The position numbers and the translations under genes were made by a program. Below the pieces are notes generated by a model that saw nothing but the letters and a program-made list of their open reading frames with translations, did no database searches and was not told the origin of the DNA. This document shows, one piece after another, positions 45,771 to 56,672 of a stretch of 64,000 bases of DNA. The DNA is from Diplodia intermedia (Eukaryota; Ascomycota; Dothideomycetes; Botryosphaeriales; Botryosphaeriaceae): positions 372,001-436,000 of the forward strand of contig JAKEKT010000016.1 of NCBI GenBank assembly GCA_021495925.1, written 5' to 3'. Within the stretch, counting starts at the first letter, position 1, and each line of letters begins with the position of its first letter.

Positions 45771-47851
45771 TCAGCTCATATTATCCAAGAACGAAAAGTC
45801 GTCTTGGTTCGAGCCCGAGGTATTGATCATGAGCTCATTGCCAAAGGGATCGTTACCGAAGGGGTTCCACATGTTATTGCTTGGGTCGAACGTGCTAGGT
45901 GGAAGAGCTTCGAAGTCATCGTCGAAGTTCAGGTCGTCTTCCTTGTCCAAACCAGCCTTACCACCCATTACGGGCGAGGTCGGTGGTGTGCTGTATGCAG
46001 CTGATACAGTACGACCGGAGACAGTGCGCTTCTTGGCGCCGTTCTTGTTGCCCTTCGGGATACGCAGCACGTTGACATCAGCAGGCACGGGCGAAGGCGA
46101 CTGTGGGGGAGTGGCGACACCCTCGAACGCTTGCGTAAGGAAGAACGCATCTTCATCATGGTCGAGAGTCTCATCATTCTCGAGAGCCTCAGCGTCGTCC
46201 ACAAAGTTGTTCTCCTCAGCGTTCTCAGCCTCGTCAGAGTCTTTGTTCTCCACTGGGGGGGACGAGGTGTTGGAGATGCTGTTCAATTGTCAGTGACAAG
46301 TCCAGATTGGGGGTGAATGCAAAGGACTAACCTGTAGGTTGATGACTGGGAGTCTGACGTCTGCAGAGACTGCAGGTTGGTGAAGTGAGACGAGTCATAC
46401 TCGTTGATGTTTGCAACTGGAGAGTATCCAGAAGAGCCGGGAGAAGGACCAGACGAGGATGACGAGCCATACGGATCAGCCAAAGCCTGACGGGTCCTGT
46501 TGGCCTTGTCGAGACGGTCGGCCATGTCAGGACGGTTCTTCCTAGGACGACCACGACGGGCTGACTTCTTCACTGCACCGGGGAAAGCACCGTCGCACAT
46601 ACCGCGCTGGCGATGGCGGGTGAGAGCGTCCTGCCGGGCGAAGCCAGCGCCGCAAGGGCACTTGTAAGGCTTGTCGCCAGTGTGAATCTTTGCATGACGT
46701 TTCAGGTCGTGCTGGCGGACGAAGCACTTCTGGCAGTGGTTGCACTTGTATTGACGATCACCCAGGTGAGTCTGAACATGTGACCTGATGTTCTCACGAC
46801 GACCGAAAGTCTTGCCGCACTCCGGGAATAGGCAGGTCCAGCGGTGACTTGAGGGATCTTGCTCACTGATGTAGGCTTGCACCTCTTCAGATGAGATGCC
46901 GGTCTCCTCGATCGTGGCATCGAGGTTGAGATCCGCAATCGACATGGCGCGTGGTGAAAGGGGAGCCTTGGTGGGCGAGGACGAGAGGTAGCCATCCATG
47001 TCGGTCGAGCTGCGCGACATGTTGTGAAGAAGAGAGGGTCGCCGCGATAGCGACAGGTGAGGTGGTGCAGGAGCAAGGTGTCCCTGGTGCTGGAACGAAC
47101 CAATCGACCTTGGACGAGGTGAGGCGGTAGGTGAGCAGCCAGGTGAGATGGCATCTGACGAGTAGAAGGAGGACTCGTAGCCATTATCGCTCTCGTTACG
47201 GCTGTTGAAGTTCATGGCGAAGCCCTGGTCTTCCGGTGGAGGCTGCAGGGTGATCTCGCATGCGTCGCTGAAGCTCGACGGCATGGGTGCGAGGTCGAGA
47301 TGGTCCATCGGAGGCACCATCGGCGAAGCGCGCTGCGGCGACGGCACTGGGCTAGGCACTATGCTGACCTTGACCTGGGCGTGCGCGCCGTAGACGGCCC
47401 TGATGTGCTGCTCAAGCTCCTTGAGCTGTTGCACCGAGGGGTGGTGAGGGTGAGATGAGGATTGAGGCTGAGGCTGAGGCGCCTGAGGAGGGAAGGCGGT
47501 TTGAAGAGGAGGAAGATTTGCAAATTGCTGGTAGTGGTGGCCCGGCTGAGCCATACTGTGCGTCTGCGCTGCTTGCATTGTATGCTGGTGTTGATCTTGT
47601 CCTAGGTTAGTAATACTTACCTGACTATCGCTCTGCGAAGGCCGTGGCTCAGTAGGCATGCGACCCAGGAAAGGGGAGAGGAGCTGAGGCTTCTGGTCCA
47701 AGCTCATTCCCCTTCGGTGGGTGTGCTGCCGTTGAATGGTCGCAGGCAGAGGACGCATCTGGGGCGCCTCGAACATAGTCGGTGTCGAGTTCTGGCGACG
47801 GTGCATGGCGCGCCGTTGCTGGATGCTCGAGTTCGATGGAGTGGACAGCAT
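45771..47851 (-). CDS. Ace2/Swi5-like C2H2 zinc-finger transcription factor
   Basis: Two exons: complement(45771..46278, 46332..47851), 675 aa. The N-terminal 330 residues are Gln/Pro/Ser-rich with many SP sites. Three fingers lie at about 337-420: CLFPECGKTFGRRENIRSH, CNHCQKCFVRQHDLKRH and a third with CPCGAGFARQDALTRH followed by RQRGMC. The CPC start of finger 3 and the RRENIRSHVQTH and RQHDLKRH helices are hallmarks of the Swi5/Ace2 family, which controls cell-separation and cell-wall genes and in moulds affects conidiation and cellulase expression. A basic RRGRPRKNRP follows and resembles an AT-hook. The C-terminal exon is acidic with DDDFEALPP and DNMS at the end, a possible activation region. 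A complete but very short intron signal set lies inside exon 1 (see findings). The partner of divergent ubiquitin-S27a. Confidence 0.9.
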
Positions 47852-48687
47852 GACGAATGATGCAGGTAGAGTCCGGATGGGGGCGATTGATTTATCGAAG
47901 ACTTTGTTTTGGAAGGTGGATTCTCCGTGGTTCCGGTACTGGGTGGAGCGGTGTGGTTAGCATCATCAAACGCGCCAACAAACGCGCCGACGTCACCCCA
48001 GCGCGTCTGCCTTGGAACTGGGCACTTACCTCGCGCAGTGCAAGCCGCGCTCGCCGGGCTAGCGGGTCTCTCTCGACTCCCTCAGACGATACAGCGAGAA
48101 TATATTGATTCTGCTCAGGCTGCAGATGCAGGCAGGCGCGTCAGCCTCAGCGTCGTGCAGACACGGTGGGTCGCGCGCTCTCGCTCAAGCGGGCTGTGTA
48201 GGGCTTGGGTGGTGCGCCTTCGCGGAGGGGCCGAAGTGTGTATAGTGTAGAGAGGATTGTTATGAAGATTTGCAGTATTTGTAGATGATCGTGGAGGATG
48301 TGTGATGTGGAGGATGCGAGGCGCGTCGGGCGCCAGCCCAAACACAACAGGTCGATAGCTGTCCGGGTAACCGATGGCTGCATCGCCAATGACGTGAAAA
48401 CACCTGGGATACGGCCCAGGCAGCCAGGTCGCGCCCAGCTGAGCGCTGCCAAGCGGGGCTATCCCTGCAACGCTGCTGCCGGAGCGACGCGGGGCCGACT
48501 CGTGTTCGGCGCTGACTAAGGACGCTCGGTTAACCCACAGAGCCCAATTTCAGCCGCGCCACGCTTGACTTTTCGACATCCACATCCGACTGAGGAGGAC
48601 ATCTGCACCAACAGTTGTCTAGGTGCGCCCCCATTCCACCACCACCGCCCGCGCCTGTACATACTAACAGTCGCATCGCAGGTCGCC
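47852..48687. other. Divergent promoter of the zinc-finger gene and ubiquitin-S27a
   Basis: This 836-bp interval holds the two promoters and, at 48623-48681, a probable 5' untranslated intron of the ubiquitin gene. An AT block (atatattgat) at about 48100 could be a core element for the minus-strand gene. No gene is seen. Confidence 0.5.
48623..48681 (+). other. Probable 5' untranslated intron of ubiquitin-S27a
   Basis: A GTGCGC donor at 48623 is followed by a strong branch point (atactaac, near 48662-48669) and the acceptor atcgcag ending at 48681. This is six bases before the ATG. The 59-nt size fits the other introns. A leader intron is common in highly expressed ribosomal-protein genes. 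Confidence 0.55.
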
Positions 48688-49280
48688 ATGCAGATCTTCG
48701 TCAAGACCCTCACGGGCAAGACTATCACCCTTGAGGTGGAGTCGTCCGACACCATTGACAATGTCAAGAGCAAGATCCAGGGTAGGTTTCGCAGCTGCAA
48801 CCCAAAAAAAAATCTATTCTGGCGCATTCGCTAACGGGCATGCTTCGCGAACAGACAAGGAGGGCATCCCCCCGGACCAGCAGCGTCTGATCTTCGCTGG
48901 CAAGCAGCTCGAGGATGGCCGCACCCTTTCGGACTACAACATCCAGAAGGAGTCCACCCTTCACCTCGTGCTGCGCCTGCGTGGTGGTGCTAAGAAGAGG
49001 AAGAAGAAGGTCTACACCACCCCCAAGAAGATCAAGCACAAGAGGAAGAAGACCAAGCTCGCCGTCCTCAAGTACTACAAGGTCGACGGCGACGGCAAGA
49101 TCGAGCGCCTCAGGAGGGAGTGCCCGCAGGAGCAGGTCAGTAACATTATAACCACACTTCACTCCAAGCTTGATGCTAACTGCTCAACAGTGCGGTGCTG
49201 GTGTCTTCATGGCTGCCATGCACAACCGCCAGTACTGCGGCAAGTGCCACCTGACCTACGTCTTCGACGAGTCCAAATAA
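48688..49280 (+). CDS. ubi3: Ubiquitin-40S ribosomal protein S27a (eS31) fusion
   Basis: Three coding exons: join(48688..48781, 48855..49135, 49191..49280), 154 aa, the exact family length. Residues 1-76 are ubiquitin, ending LRLRGG, where a deubiquitinase releases the tail. Residues 77-154 are eS31: a very basic stretch (KKRKKKVYTTPKKIKHKRKK) and a C4 zinc-binding part (REC, CGAGVFM, YCGKCHLTY). Only the usual conservative residues differ from animal ubiquitin. Intron 1 splits the Asp codon in SKIQ|DKEG and contains an A9 run; intron 2 lies between PQEQ and CGAG. A probable leader intron precedes the ATG. Confidence 0.98.
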
Positions 49281-49705
49281 GCATCTCGATTACCCCGACG
49301 CTCTGAAGGGTTGATATCACGGTTTGACGATATCTGCTGGTACTTTGGAAAGTAGCTCCGCTTTCAGAGATAGTGAAATGGATGAAACTTGAGCTGCAAA
49401 CATGTTCTGTCGCGCGTGATGCCCAATGATTATTTCCACTGCCCAATTGTCTTTGCCCGTTCACGTCTCAACGCAGAACGTGATGACTCGAAGAGTCTAT
49501 TATTGGTAATTCGGAATAGTATTCGTAATTGGGTATCGATATGGTAGTAGTCCTACTTTGTGGGGTACATAAAAGCCACACATGTTACCATTCCCCACCA
49601 CAGACAGCGGTGTATAGAGCTAGCAAGCCCTAAAGTTAAACGTGATAGAAGAAGGGAAAAAAATGCCCCCAAATTACCGCGTCTATACACAGCCACCATC
49701 TCCAC
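49281..49705. other. Intergenic, convergent 3' ends
   Basis: This 425-bp stretch lies between the ubiquitin-S27a and Mis14 stop codons and is AT-rich at 49490-49560. No gene is seen. Confidence 0.55.
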
Positions 49706-50430
49706 TCATGACTTGCCTTCTAGGTGCTGCGCCACCGTCTCCGCCCGTTTCAACCGTGCTGCTGTCTCCGGCAGCGCATCTTTCAGGTCTACGAGGCCCT
49801 GCGTGCCCCTCTCCCACATCTGCTGCACGTCATCCCACCGGCGCATCTCGCCCGCCTCCAACCTCGTCTCCTCCGCCGCGGCGCGTATCGCAGCCTCCTC
49901 CCTCTCTCGACCCAGGCGCTCCATCTCCTCCGCCTCCTTCAAATACGCGGCTTCATACGCGCCGGCCGCCTTCTTCGGCGCCTCGCGGCGTAGGTCCGCG
50001 ACCTTCTCGGTGAGCGATTCCCTCTGCGCCTCGAGCGTGCGGATCTTATCCACGAGGCGGCTGTCGATAGGTTCGAATTCTATTGCCCAAAAAAAAAAAG
50101 GACCCAAAATTAGCTCAGGCAAATAGAGGTGGGCCAATGTCTTTGTGGGGGACCGGTGAGCACAATACCTTCTGTAACCACCTCCTCCACCTCACCGGCG
50201 TCGACGCCGTTGACGCTGATGCCGTGCCTTGCGCTCGCGAATACGCCCTTGATGTACTCGTCCACCAGCTCCTCCACCCGCCGCCGCAGCAGGTCCTCGC
50301 CGCCCTCCGGTGCCGCCGACGGCGGTAGGTGCAGGTCAATTTTCGCGCGGGCGGCCCGCTTGGCGTTGGCCATCAGGTAGGTCATATCCGCCGCGGATTG
50401 CACTTCGACCCGCCGGTGCGTCGAGTCCAT
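49706..50430 (-). CDS. mis14: Kinetochore protein Mis14/Nsl1 (MIS12 complex subunit)
   Basis: Two exons: complement(49706..50079, 50169..50430), 211 aa. The MIS12 complex (Mis12, Nnf1, Dsn1, Nsl1/Mis14) joins inner centromere proteins to the Ndc80 complex. The N-terminus carries the family signature: HRRVEVQSAADMTYLMAN, ARAKIDLHLPPSAAPEGGED and RRRVEELVDEYI. The second exon begins EFEPIDSRLVDKIRTLEAQ and is a long heptad-rich coiled coil to the C-terminus. The ATG at 50430 is the first in frame; upstream only a TTG occurs. The intron (donor GTATTG, acceptor CAATAG) contains a long T run on the coding strand. Confidence 0.9.
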
Positions 50431-51920
50431 CGTGTGGACCGTCTGTAATTCACCTGCCAAGCCGTCTCGACGATACTTTGTTTTCTTGTCCTTCTGCTAC
50501 TTTAACAGTATCGTAACTTTGGGCAATTAGACAAATCTGTCTACTGTTCCACCTGCGTGCTCCTCTGAACCGTGCCCAGAGTGTGCGTTAACACCGCGTA
50601 AGGGACGGCGGCTGATAAGCGTAAAGCCCTGTGGAAGGTCTAGACCTTTTGCCCTGTCACGCGAACAGGGAGTGGCCGTTTGTTTACTGACTTCCAAAGT
50701 CGGACGGGTCTGCTTCGAGTTCCGGGGGCGCAAGCCAATGGCGGAGGTGTGCGGAAGAGGTAAAGCGGATCGCGGCGGCGCGACAGGTTTTTTTTTTGTT
50801 TGGGCGGAAAGAGAGAAAGGGTCGGTGAGAGGCTGCGCGCGTGCGGGTGCGCGTGCGCGTGTGCGTTGCAGTTGGGCACGGGGGAGGGTGGGCCTCAGGC
50901 AGGGCGAGTAGCTTCTCTGCGTCACGATCGCGTGGTTTGGATTGGTCTGGACTGACGTCTGGGCGAATGCGCGTGTCAGAAATTCGCGCAAAAGTCGTTC
51001 GTATAGGGCTGAAGCAACGAGGCGCGAGCAAGCCGTGTTGTTGTTTGGGGGTGGAAAGATGCCGCGGAAGCGGGACGCCTGGCCCCGTTGCTGCCCGCGT
51101 TCGGCCCCGCTCGGACGCCCGCATGACCGCCGATTGGAGATTAGGGCACATCCGATAAGGATAAGGGCTAAGCTCTGGCGGTCGTCATGCTGCAGCCTGA
51201 CCGCTGCGAGCTCATGCGGTTCGTGTGTTCAGCTCGTTCTAGACTCTTTCTTCACTGTCAACAATACTGCGAAATATCCGTCTGATCATTCACTCAGAAC
51301 AAGCCGCAAAACTGCGGAGAGCACCCTCTACAAGCTGACAAGAACATCACCTGCGCTCGTTTCTGGCCTGAGGCAACGTCCCATCACGAGCACAGTCACT
51401 TTGCTGATTTCTTTAGATTTCTGCAAAAAAGAGGAGAGACTATCTACCATTCACGACGATGCGAGCGGAGATGTTGACGCCGGTACCTGCCAATTCGATC
51501 CGTCGCACTCCTACAACAAACGCCGTGCGTAACCAACGCCCAATCAAGAAGCTAAATAAAAAAAAAAGGAAAATGAAAAAGCTACCCAGCGCTATATTAC
51601 CAAGTTGGTTCGCCCTGCGCACGACTGGACTCGCCGGCTAGTCAAAAGGAAGAGGATAGCTTCAGGTTAAGGTCAAGTGGCCTGGGGCTCACCATCCCGT
51701 CTAAACTCCTTGCATGCCGTGCTCTGTTTCACGGAAGAATCCATCAGCACTGCAACCGACCAACCACCTGCCTTCACCCCGATTCTAACCCCGTCTCGAC
51801 TGAGGAAAAATAGATGTTTGCGCCGTTGTGTCCATGCTCGCGTCGTGTGTGTTTACATATAAGGAAATAGGTTGGTGGCGGCGATAGATCGTGAATCGAC
51901 GCCAAGGCGACAAGAGGCGT
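50431..51920. other. Intergenic upstream of Mis14
   Basis: These 1490 bp hold the mis14 promoter side and the 3' untranslated region of the next minus-strand gene. A GT/GC-alternating stretch lies at 50838-50866, after a T9 run at about 50789. No gene is seen. Confidence 0.5.
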
Positions 51921-52677
51921 TTAGGATGACGACGGGAACATGGAAGCGACTTCCTCGTCCGTGAGAACAATGTCCTGGACAGGATCCTGGCGGCGCTCGA
52001 GCTCGGACGATTCGTAATCGGCGTAGGAGGGCAAGAAGATGTCTGGGGAAGCTCTCAATCAGCCTAGGCACTAGCAGGCAAAGCGGGGCAACGAGGCTGG
52101 TAGCTACGCAGCAAACGGCCGCCTAACAATAGAACACGTACCTTGGTTCCAATCGAAGCCTTGGGACGACCTCACGCAAGTGATCTGGGTCGTAGTCATC
52201 GTATTAGCATGCCACGAGCTCCCGAAACGCATGTGCAAGGAGGCCCGGTATAGGGGAGGCATTGCGCTGCTTACCAGCCGCGGCGCATCCGGATGCCCAA
52301 CATTGATGACCGTGTGCTCAGATTTGGAGATCGACGAGCCTGCCCGCGCCTTGTAAGCCTGCTGTGCTTCTTGTCCCGCAACCGCCTGCCATCCCAACAA
52401 TGTGTGCACTGTGCGGGGGCGTGGCAGTGGAGACGGCGAGACGGCAATGCTTGTGTTGCAGCATAGTGAGGACAGGCAACTTCTACTCACTCAGCAGGCT
52501 CTGGCGGCGCTCGGCGCGGTACTGGTGGTGGTGTGCAAGCACGGATGTGGAAGGCGAGGTGACGGGCGTGCGCCCCAACACGGACGAGGAGAGCGAGGAG
52601 CTGCTCTCCGGGCTGTCGGCACTGTTGCCCGCACCGCTGCACTTCCTGCGCTTCGGGATGGCGATCGAGGACGACAT
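51921..52677 (-). CDS. Small fungal protein of unknown function
   Basis: Four exons: complement(51921..52042, 52142..52184, 52275..52369, 52491..52677), 148 aa. I do not recognise a named family. The N-terminal 60 residues are Ser-rich with a short basic patch (PKRRKC) that could be a nuclear signal, and RTPVTSPS offers proline-directed sites. The middle has YKARAGSSISKSEHTVIN. The C-terminal third, FDWNQDIFLPSYADYESSE then DPVQDIVLTDEEVASMFPSSS, is the least biased part and looks like a conserved module. All three introns keep frame; acceptors are GACAAG, CCCAG and CCCCAG, the first being weak. Homology to other fungal proteins is my expectation, not a search result. Confidence 0.65.
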
Positions 52678-53933
52678 GGTGCCTTGCGGGACCGAGCTTG
52701 GTTGGGGGCGGGACGATCGGAGTCGAGGACGGCTGGGGATGGAGGCCGATAAAGGACAGCCAGATAGAGGCGGGGGAGCTGGTAAGGACTGGAACGATGT
52801 GGAGCCGGGAACGCCGCGGAAAAGCAAAGCCAAAAGGTGAGGAACGAGGCGGAAAGCTGGTGGCAGAGCGGAGGCGAGAGTAGACTGGACGGAGGAAGTG
52901 TGAGTTGTTCGTCTCCGGTGGTCGGGGGAGCTGGGAGCTAGCTCGGCGACGTGTGATGCAGCGGGAGGCGTGACTCAGGCCCACGGCACGCAATGCATCC
53001 CGCGCGGGTGCGTGACCCTCGAGCACCTTGACTGCAGATCCGCCGGGCATGATGCTCTTGACAGGCGCCGCATTCTCTCGTCCTGCAGCCCCGTCAAGCC
53101 TCTGCGGATGCCTGCAGCTGCTCACCCACTTCCCGACCACGCGCATGACGTGCCTGTTGTGCATCCGGCAAGGCTCCCATTACGAACTCGGCAATACATG
53201 GGATTATCGTACATGATATCGTCCAAACAAAGGCTGCGCTCGCCTTTTGCAACAAATTAGAAAGAGCGTCAAAGAAGCAGAAGGAAGAGCCGCCCCCATC
53301 CAAGCCCGTTCATCCAAAGCCCCGCGGACTTCGTCAAAGTTCGCCCTGCCGGACCTGCCGTGCTGGCATCCTTTGATTGCCACGCTCTCCAAAAGACGCT
53401 CCGCAGGCTCGGCCATGGGAAAAGAGGGGTACAGGGCGTCAGGAAACTTCACGCGGTCTCCCCCGGTACGAGTGCTCATTACTAGAAAGGGAAAGAAATT
53501 CGATGGGAGAGAAAAGAAGCCAGAACGCCCACGAGAAAACGTGCATGGAGAACGCCCCGGGAAGGCCAACGCGACAGGGAAAAGCCAAGAGTAGCCCGAT
53601 AGCGAAAGAAATGACGAATGGTTGACAGCAGGCTCCAAGAAAAGCTTCCGTGCTCTCAGCCATATTGGTATTTCCCCTCCAGGCAGATCCGAATTCAAGT
53701 AGTTCATCGCTTTCCCTTTCATTCTCCTCTCGTTCCTCGCATCATACAAGCCACGCAACGCAAGCACCTCTGGGTATCCCGACATATCCAAACCGTTGAA
53801 AGTCCCTAAGAAAGAAAAGCGAAACATCAAATGGGAAATCGCCCGAGTAACCCGAAACCGTGAACTCGGACTTTTTAGAGTCAAACATCAAACATACGGG
53901 CGTGGCAACCACCCCGTTCGCTGGCAGCCAGCT
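52678..53933. other. Intergenic upstream of the small unknown gene
   Basis: This 1256-bp stretch holds that gene's promoter and the RasGAP 3' untranslated region. Open frames here show no family features. No gene is seen. Confidence 0.5.
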
Positions 53934-56672
53934 TTACCAGCCCTTGTTCTTGCGCGCGAAGCGCTTGTTGAGCAGCGTCAGCACCTTCGTAACGTTGAAC
54001 TGCACGTACTCGAGATCGAGATCTTCTTGGTTGTCCTTCTGCATCTCCAGAAGGTCGTCGAGCTTGAGGTCGAGTTCTAGCAGACCTCGGTTGCGGCCTG
54101 CCGGTTCTTATCAGCATCCATCATGTGATCGTTTCCAACGGAACAACTTACCCTTGTAGTGTAGGGAAATGACGAAGGTACCAGGCAACGGGCTGGTGAA
54201 GTTGAAGTAGATGTTGGCCCTCCGGTTTTCTGGAACGTTGCTCTTTTGAATGACACCCTCCTTCTCCAACTGCTGGTGCGTGAATTTGTACGGGCCAAGC
54301 ACCTGATGCTTCTGCTGCTTCCGTGACTTGCCCTCGGACTGGCTCCGGACATTGTGCAAGTAGGACTTGTATGTCTCAAGTTGGCCCACCAAGTACGCGT
54401 TGTGGTCGCGGATCGTCTTGAAGACTTCTTCCAACTTCCGCGTTTCCTCCAACACCTTGTCCTTCAGTGAGCCAAGATGCACCAATTCCTGTTCGATCTC
54501 GTCACGCAAAAGCGCAAATCCGTCCTCTTTGTCGATAACACCAGTTTCTTGCAACTGATTGAGCAGCTCCATGGCACGGATTCCCTTCTTGACCATGACC
54601 GAATCATTCTTCGTCGTCGCTGCAGCCTCCGCTATCCGGTCTAAACGAAGTGGCCTGCGGGTGATGGAAGTGTTCTGCGGAAGAGACCGCAAGATCATCA
54701 CGAAAGTGGACTTGGCTTCCATAAAATAGACTTCGTCTTGGGTGATATCGAGGGCGGCCGTGAGATCGTCGATTGGTGTCTCCCACTTGCTGAACAGCGG
54801 CAGGTTGATGGCTCGGTTTTCTTTTCTGGGGAGTTGAGCTGGCGCAGGTCCAAGTTCCTGCAATAAGACCGCCAAGTGGGAGTTCTCGTCCTTAGTCTGC
54901 ATCAAGTTAGCAAGCACACAACAGCGGCATCAGCCTGGTCTCACTTACTAGCTCTATAGCGTGACGCTCAAGCAGAGAGTGCGTCGCGTAAACTTCGTTC
55001 AGAGTAATAGACAACTCGAGATCTTTCTTTGACAAGGCCACGTAGTTATCCATTTCCAAGCTCTCGTAAAAATCCTGAACTTCACAAAGATCCAGCATGA
55101 ACTTGTTGATACGCTCCTTGTTCTGCTGGAGAAACGGTGCCAACTTGACCATGTACGGCTCCTTGGCGTAGGAAGGCTTGTTGGCGAGATTCTGCAGCAT
55201 CTTTGCGATATACGTAAGCGTGCGCTTCGGGTTTTCCGCCGGCGTAGCATCGATCAGCATGTAGGACCTCGGAGTTACAATGGCCGGATTGATGAAACGG
55301 AGGAAGAAGAAGCCGCCGATCAGCGTGCAAATCGTGTGGTCTGAAGCATCCGGGTACTTCCGTTTTGACAGACTGCGGATCTGCTTGCAAATCCATCGTA
55401 TTCCGTAAGGAGTCTCGTCAAGCCCGTCAATGATCGTGGTGAGGAACGAGTTGGCGATTTCCATCAACATGGTCAACCGCGGTGCAATGATCTGTTGAAC
55501 GGTCTCGTTCTCCGCCGCCTGCTCTGCCGTGACGCCTCGAGGGAGGTGCGGTGGAAGGTTGCCCTCACTGTCCTCAATTTCCTGAATCATCTTTTCGTAA
55601 ACCTTGAGGGGGTTGATCTCCAAGTCAAGATCTCTCAACTCAATTAGGGAGTTGATGCGTTCTGCGAGGACGACCTTGAGGTAGCTTTGACCAGGACCTC
55701 TTCGAGTGTACGTAGTCATCATTCTAGAGACCGGAGTGTTCGCTCGCAGAAGGGACGAGTAATCTTGGGTATGCTCAAACTGGTGGGTAAGGACAGACTA
55801 AATGGAAATCAGCAAATCAGATCAACCAATCCAAGTCCTTCTACCATACCTGGAACATGGTGAGCAGAAGATGCTCTTCTCTGCTTTCATACTGGTTTCC
55901 ATAGATCGTGAACATGACCGTCTGGAGTAGCGAGTCGATTTCGGCCATGGAAACGAGTCTGCACAGATGTGCGATGTGGCGAGGCTCCGACTGGAGGAGA
56001 AACAGCAAATTTCCGTATTTCTGAGTCTTCTCATCGTTCGGAAGNNNNNNNNNNNNNNNNNNNNNNNNNNNNNNNNNNNNNNNNNNNNNNNNNNNNNNNN
56101 NNNNNNNNNNNNNNNNNNNNNNNNNNNNNNNNNNNNNNNNCGAAAGAAGCCCTCTTGCAACTCGGTCGAATCGTCGAGGTGGCTGGCAACTTCGTTTTGC
56201 TGTTCTAGCCGTTAGCTCCCAATCTCTCGTCATCGCTGAGACGTCGAGCTAGCTTACCTCCTCCAGAGCCATGCGGTTTTGAATCAGCAACGCAATACGA
56301 GAGTCCAGATATCTCACGTCCTTTTCGAGAACGAAGTTCTTCTTCGACTGCGAGGATATCCTGGACTTGAGTTCCCGCAATGCTTTCTGGGCTACACCAC
56401 ATGTCAGCAGTCGAACGAGGTATCCACTCAGGGCATGAATTGGGCAATATCAGCGCAATTGGCTTACCCCTTGCAAGGTCATCTTCAATTTCCAAATCCT
56501 TCTCCTTTGCGGACATGGACAGGTAGAGGGCGGTAACGGAGTACCGTTTCGACTGGCGCATGGAGCGCGTGCCATCGTGGGACGACATGGTGTTCTGACG
56601 AGAAACTGGGACGTATGAAGAGGACGAAGAAGTCGAGGCTCTCGAGGGAGCTTGGAGCATCGCAATCGACAT
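53934..56672 (-). CDS. IQGAP-related Ras GTPase-activating protein (Gap1/Sar1-like), contains an assembly gap
   Basis: Exons: complement(53934..54097, 54152..54896, 54949..55797, 55850..56199 with gap, 56258..56391, 56468..56672). The protein accelerates GTP hydrolysis by Ras. It lacks the calponin-homology and IQ parts of full IQGAPs, like fission-yeast Gap1. The N-terminus is Ser-rich; a short coiled coil follows (ALRELKSRISSQSKKNFVLEKD, cut here to ALRELKSRISSQS). The RasGAP domain carries the arginine-finger region LLRANTP and the FLRFINPAIVTPRSY block. The RasGAP C-terminal domain runs from TKDENSHL to the C-terminus (NKRFARKNKGW). The N run interrupts the exon that begins QNEVASHLDD and resumes at LPNDEKTQKYGNLLFLLQ; the two sides are in different frames across the stated 96 N, so about 770-780 residues in total is only an estimate. 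Confidence 0.9.
56045..56140. other. Assembly gap (96 N)
   Basis: A run of 96 unknown bases inside the RasGAP gene. The surrounding coding frames do not agree with a length of 96, so the number is nominal, or an intron lies within. Confidence 0.95.
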
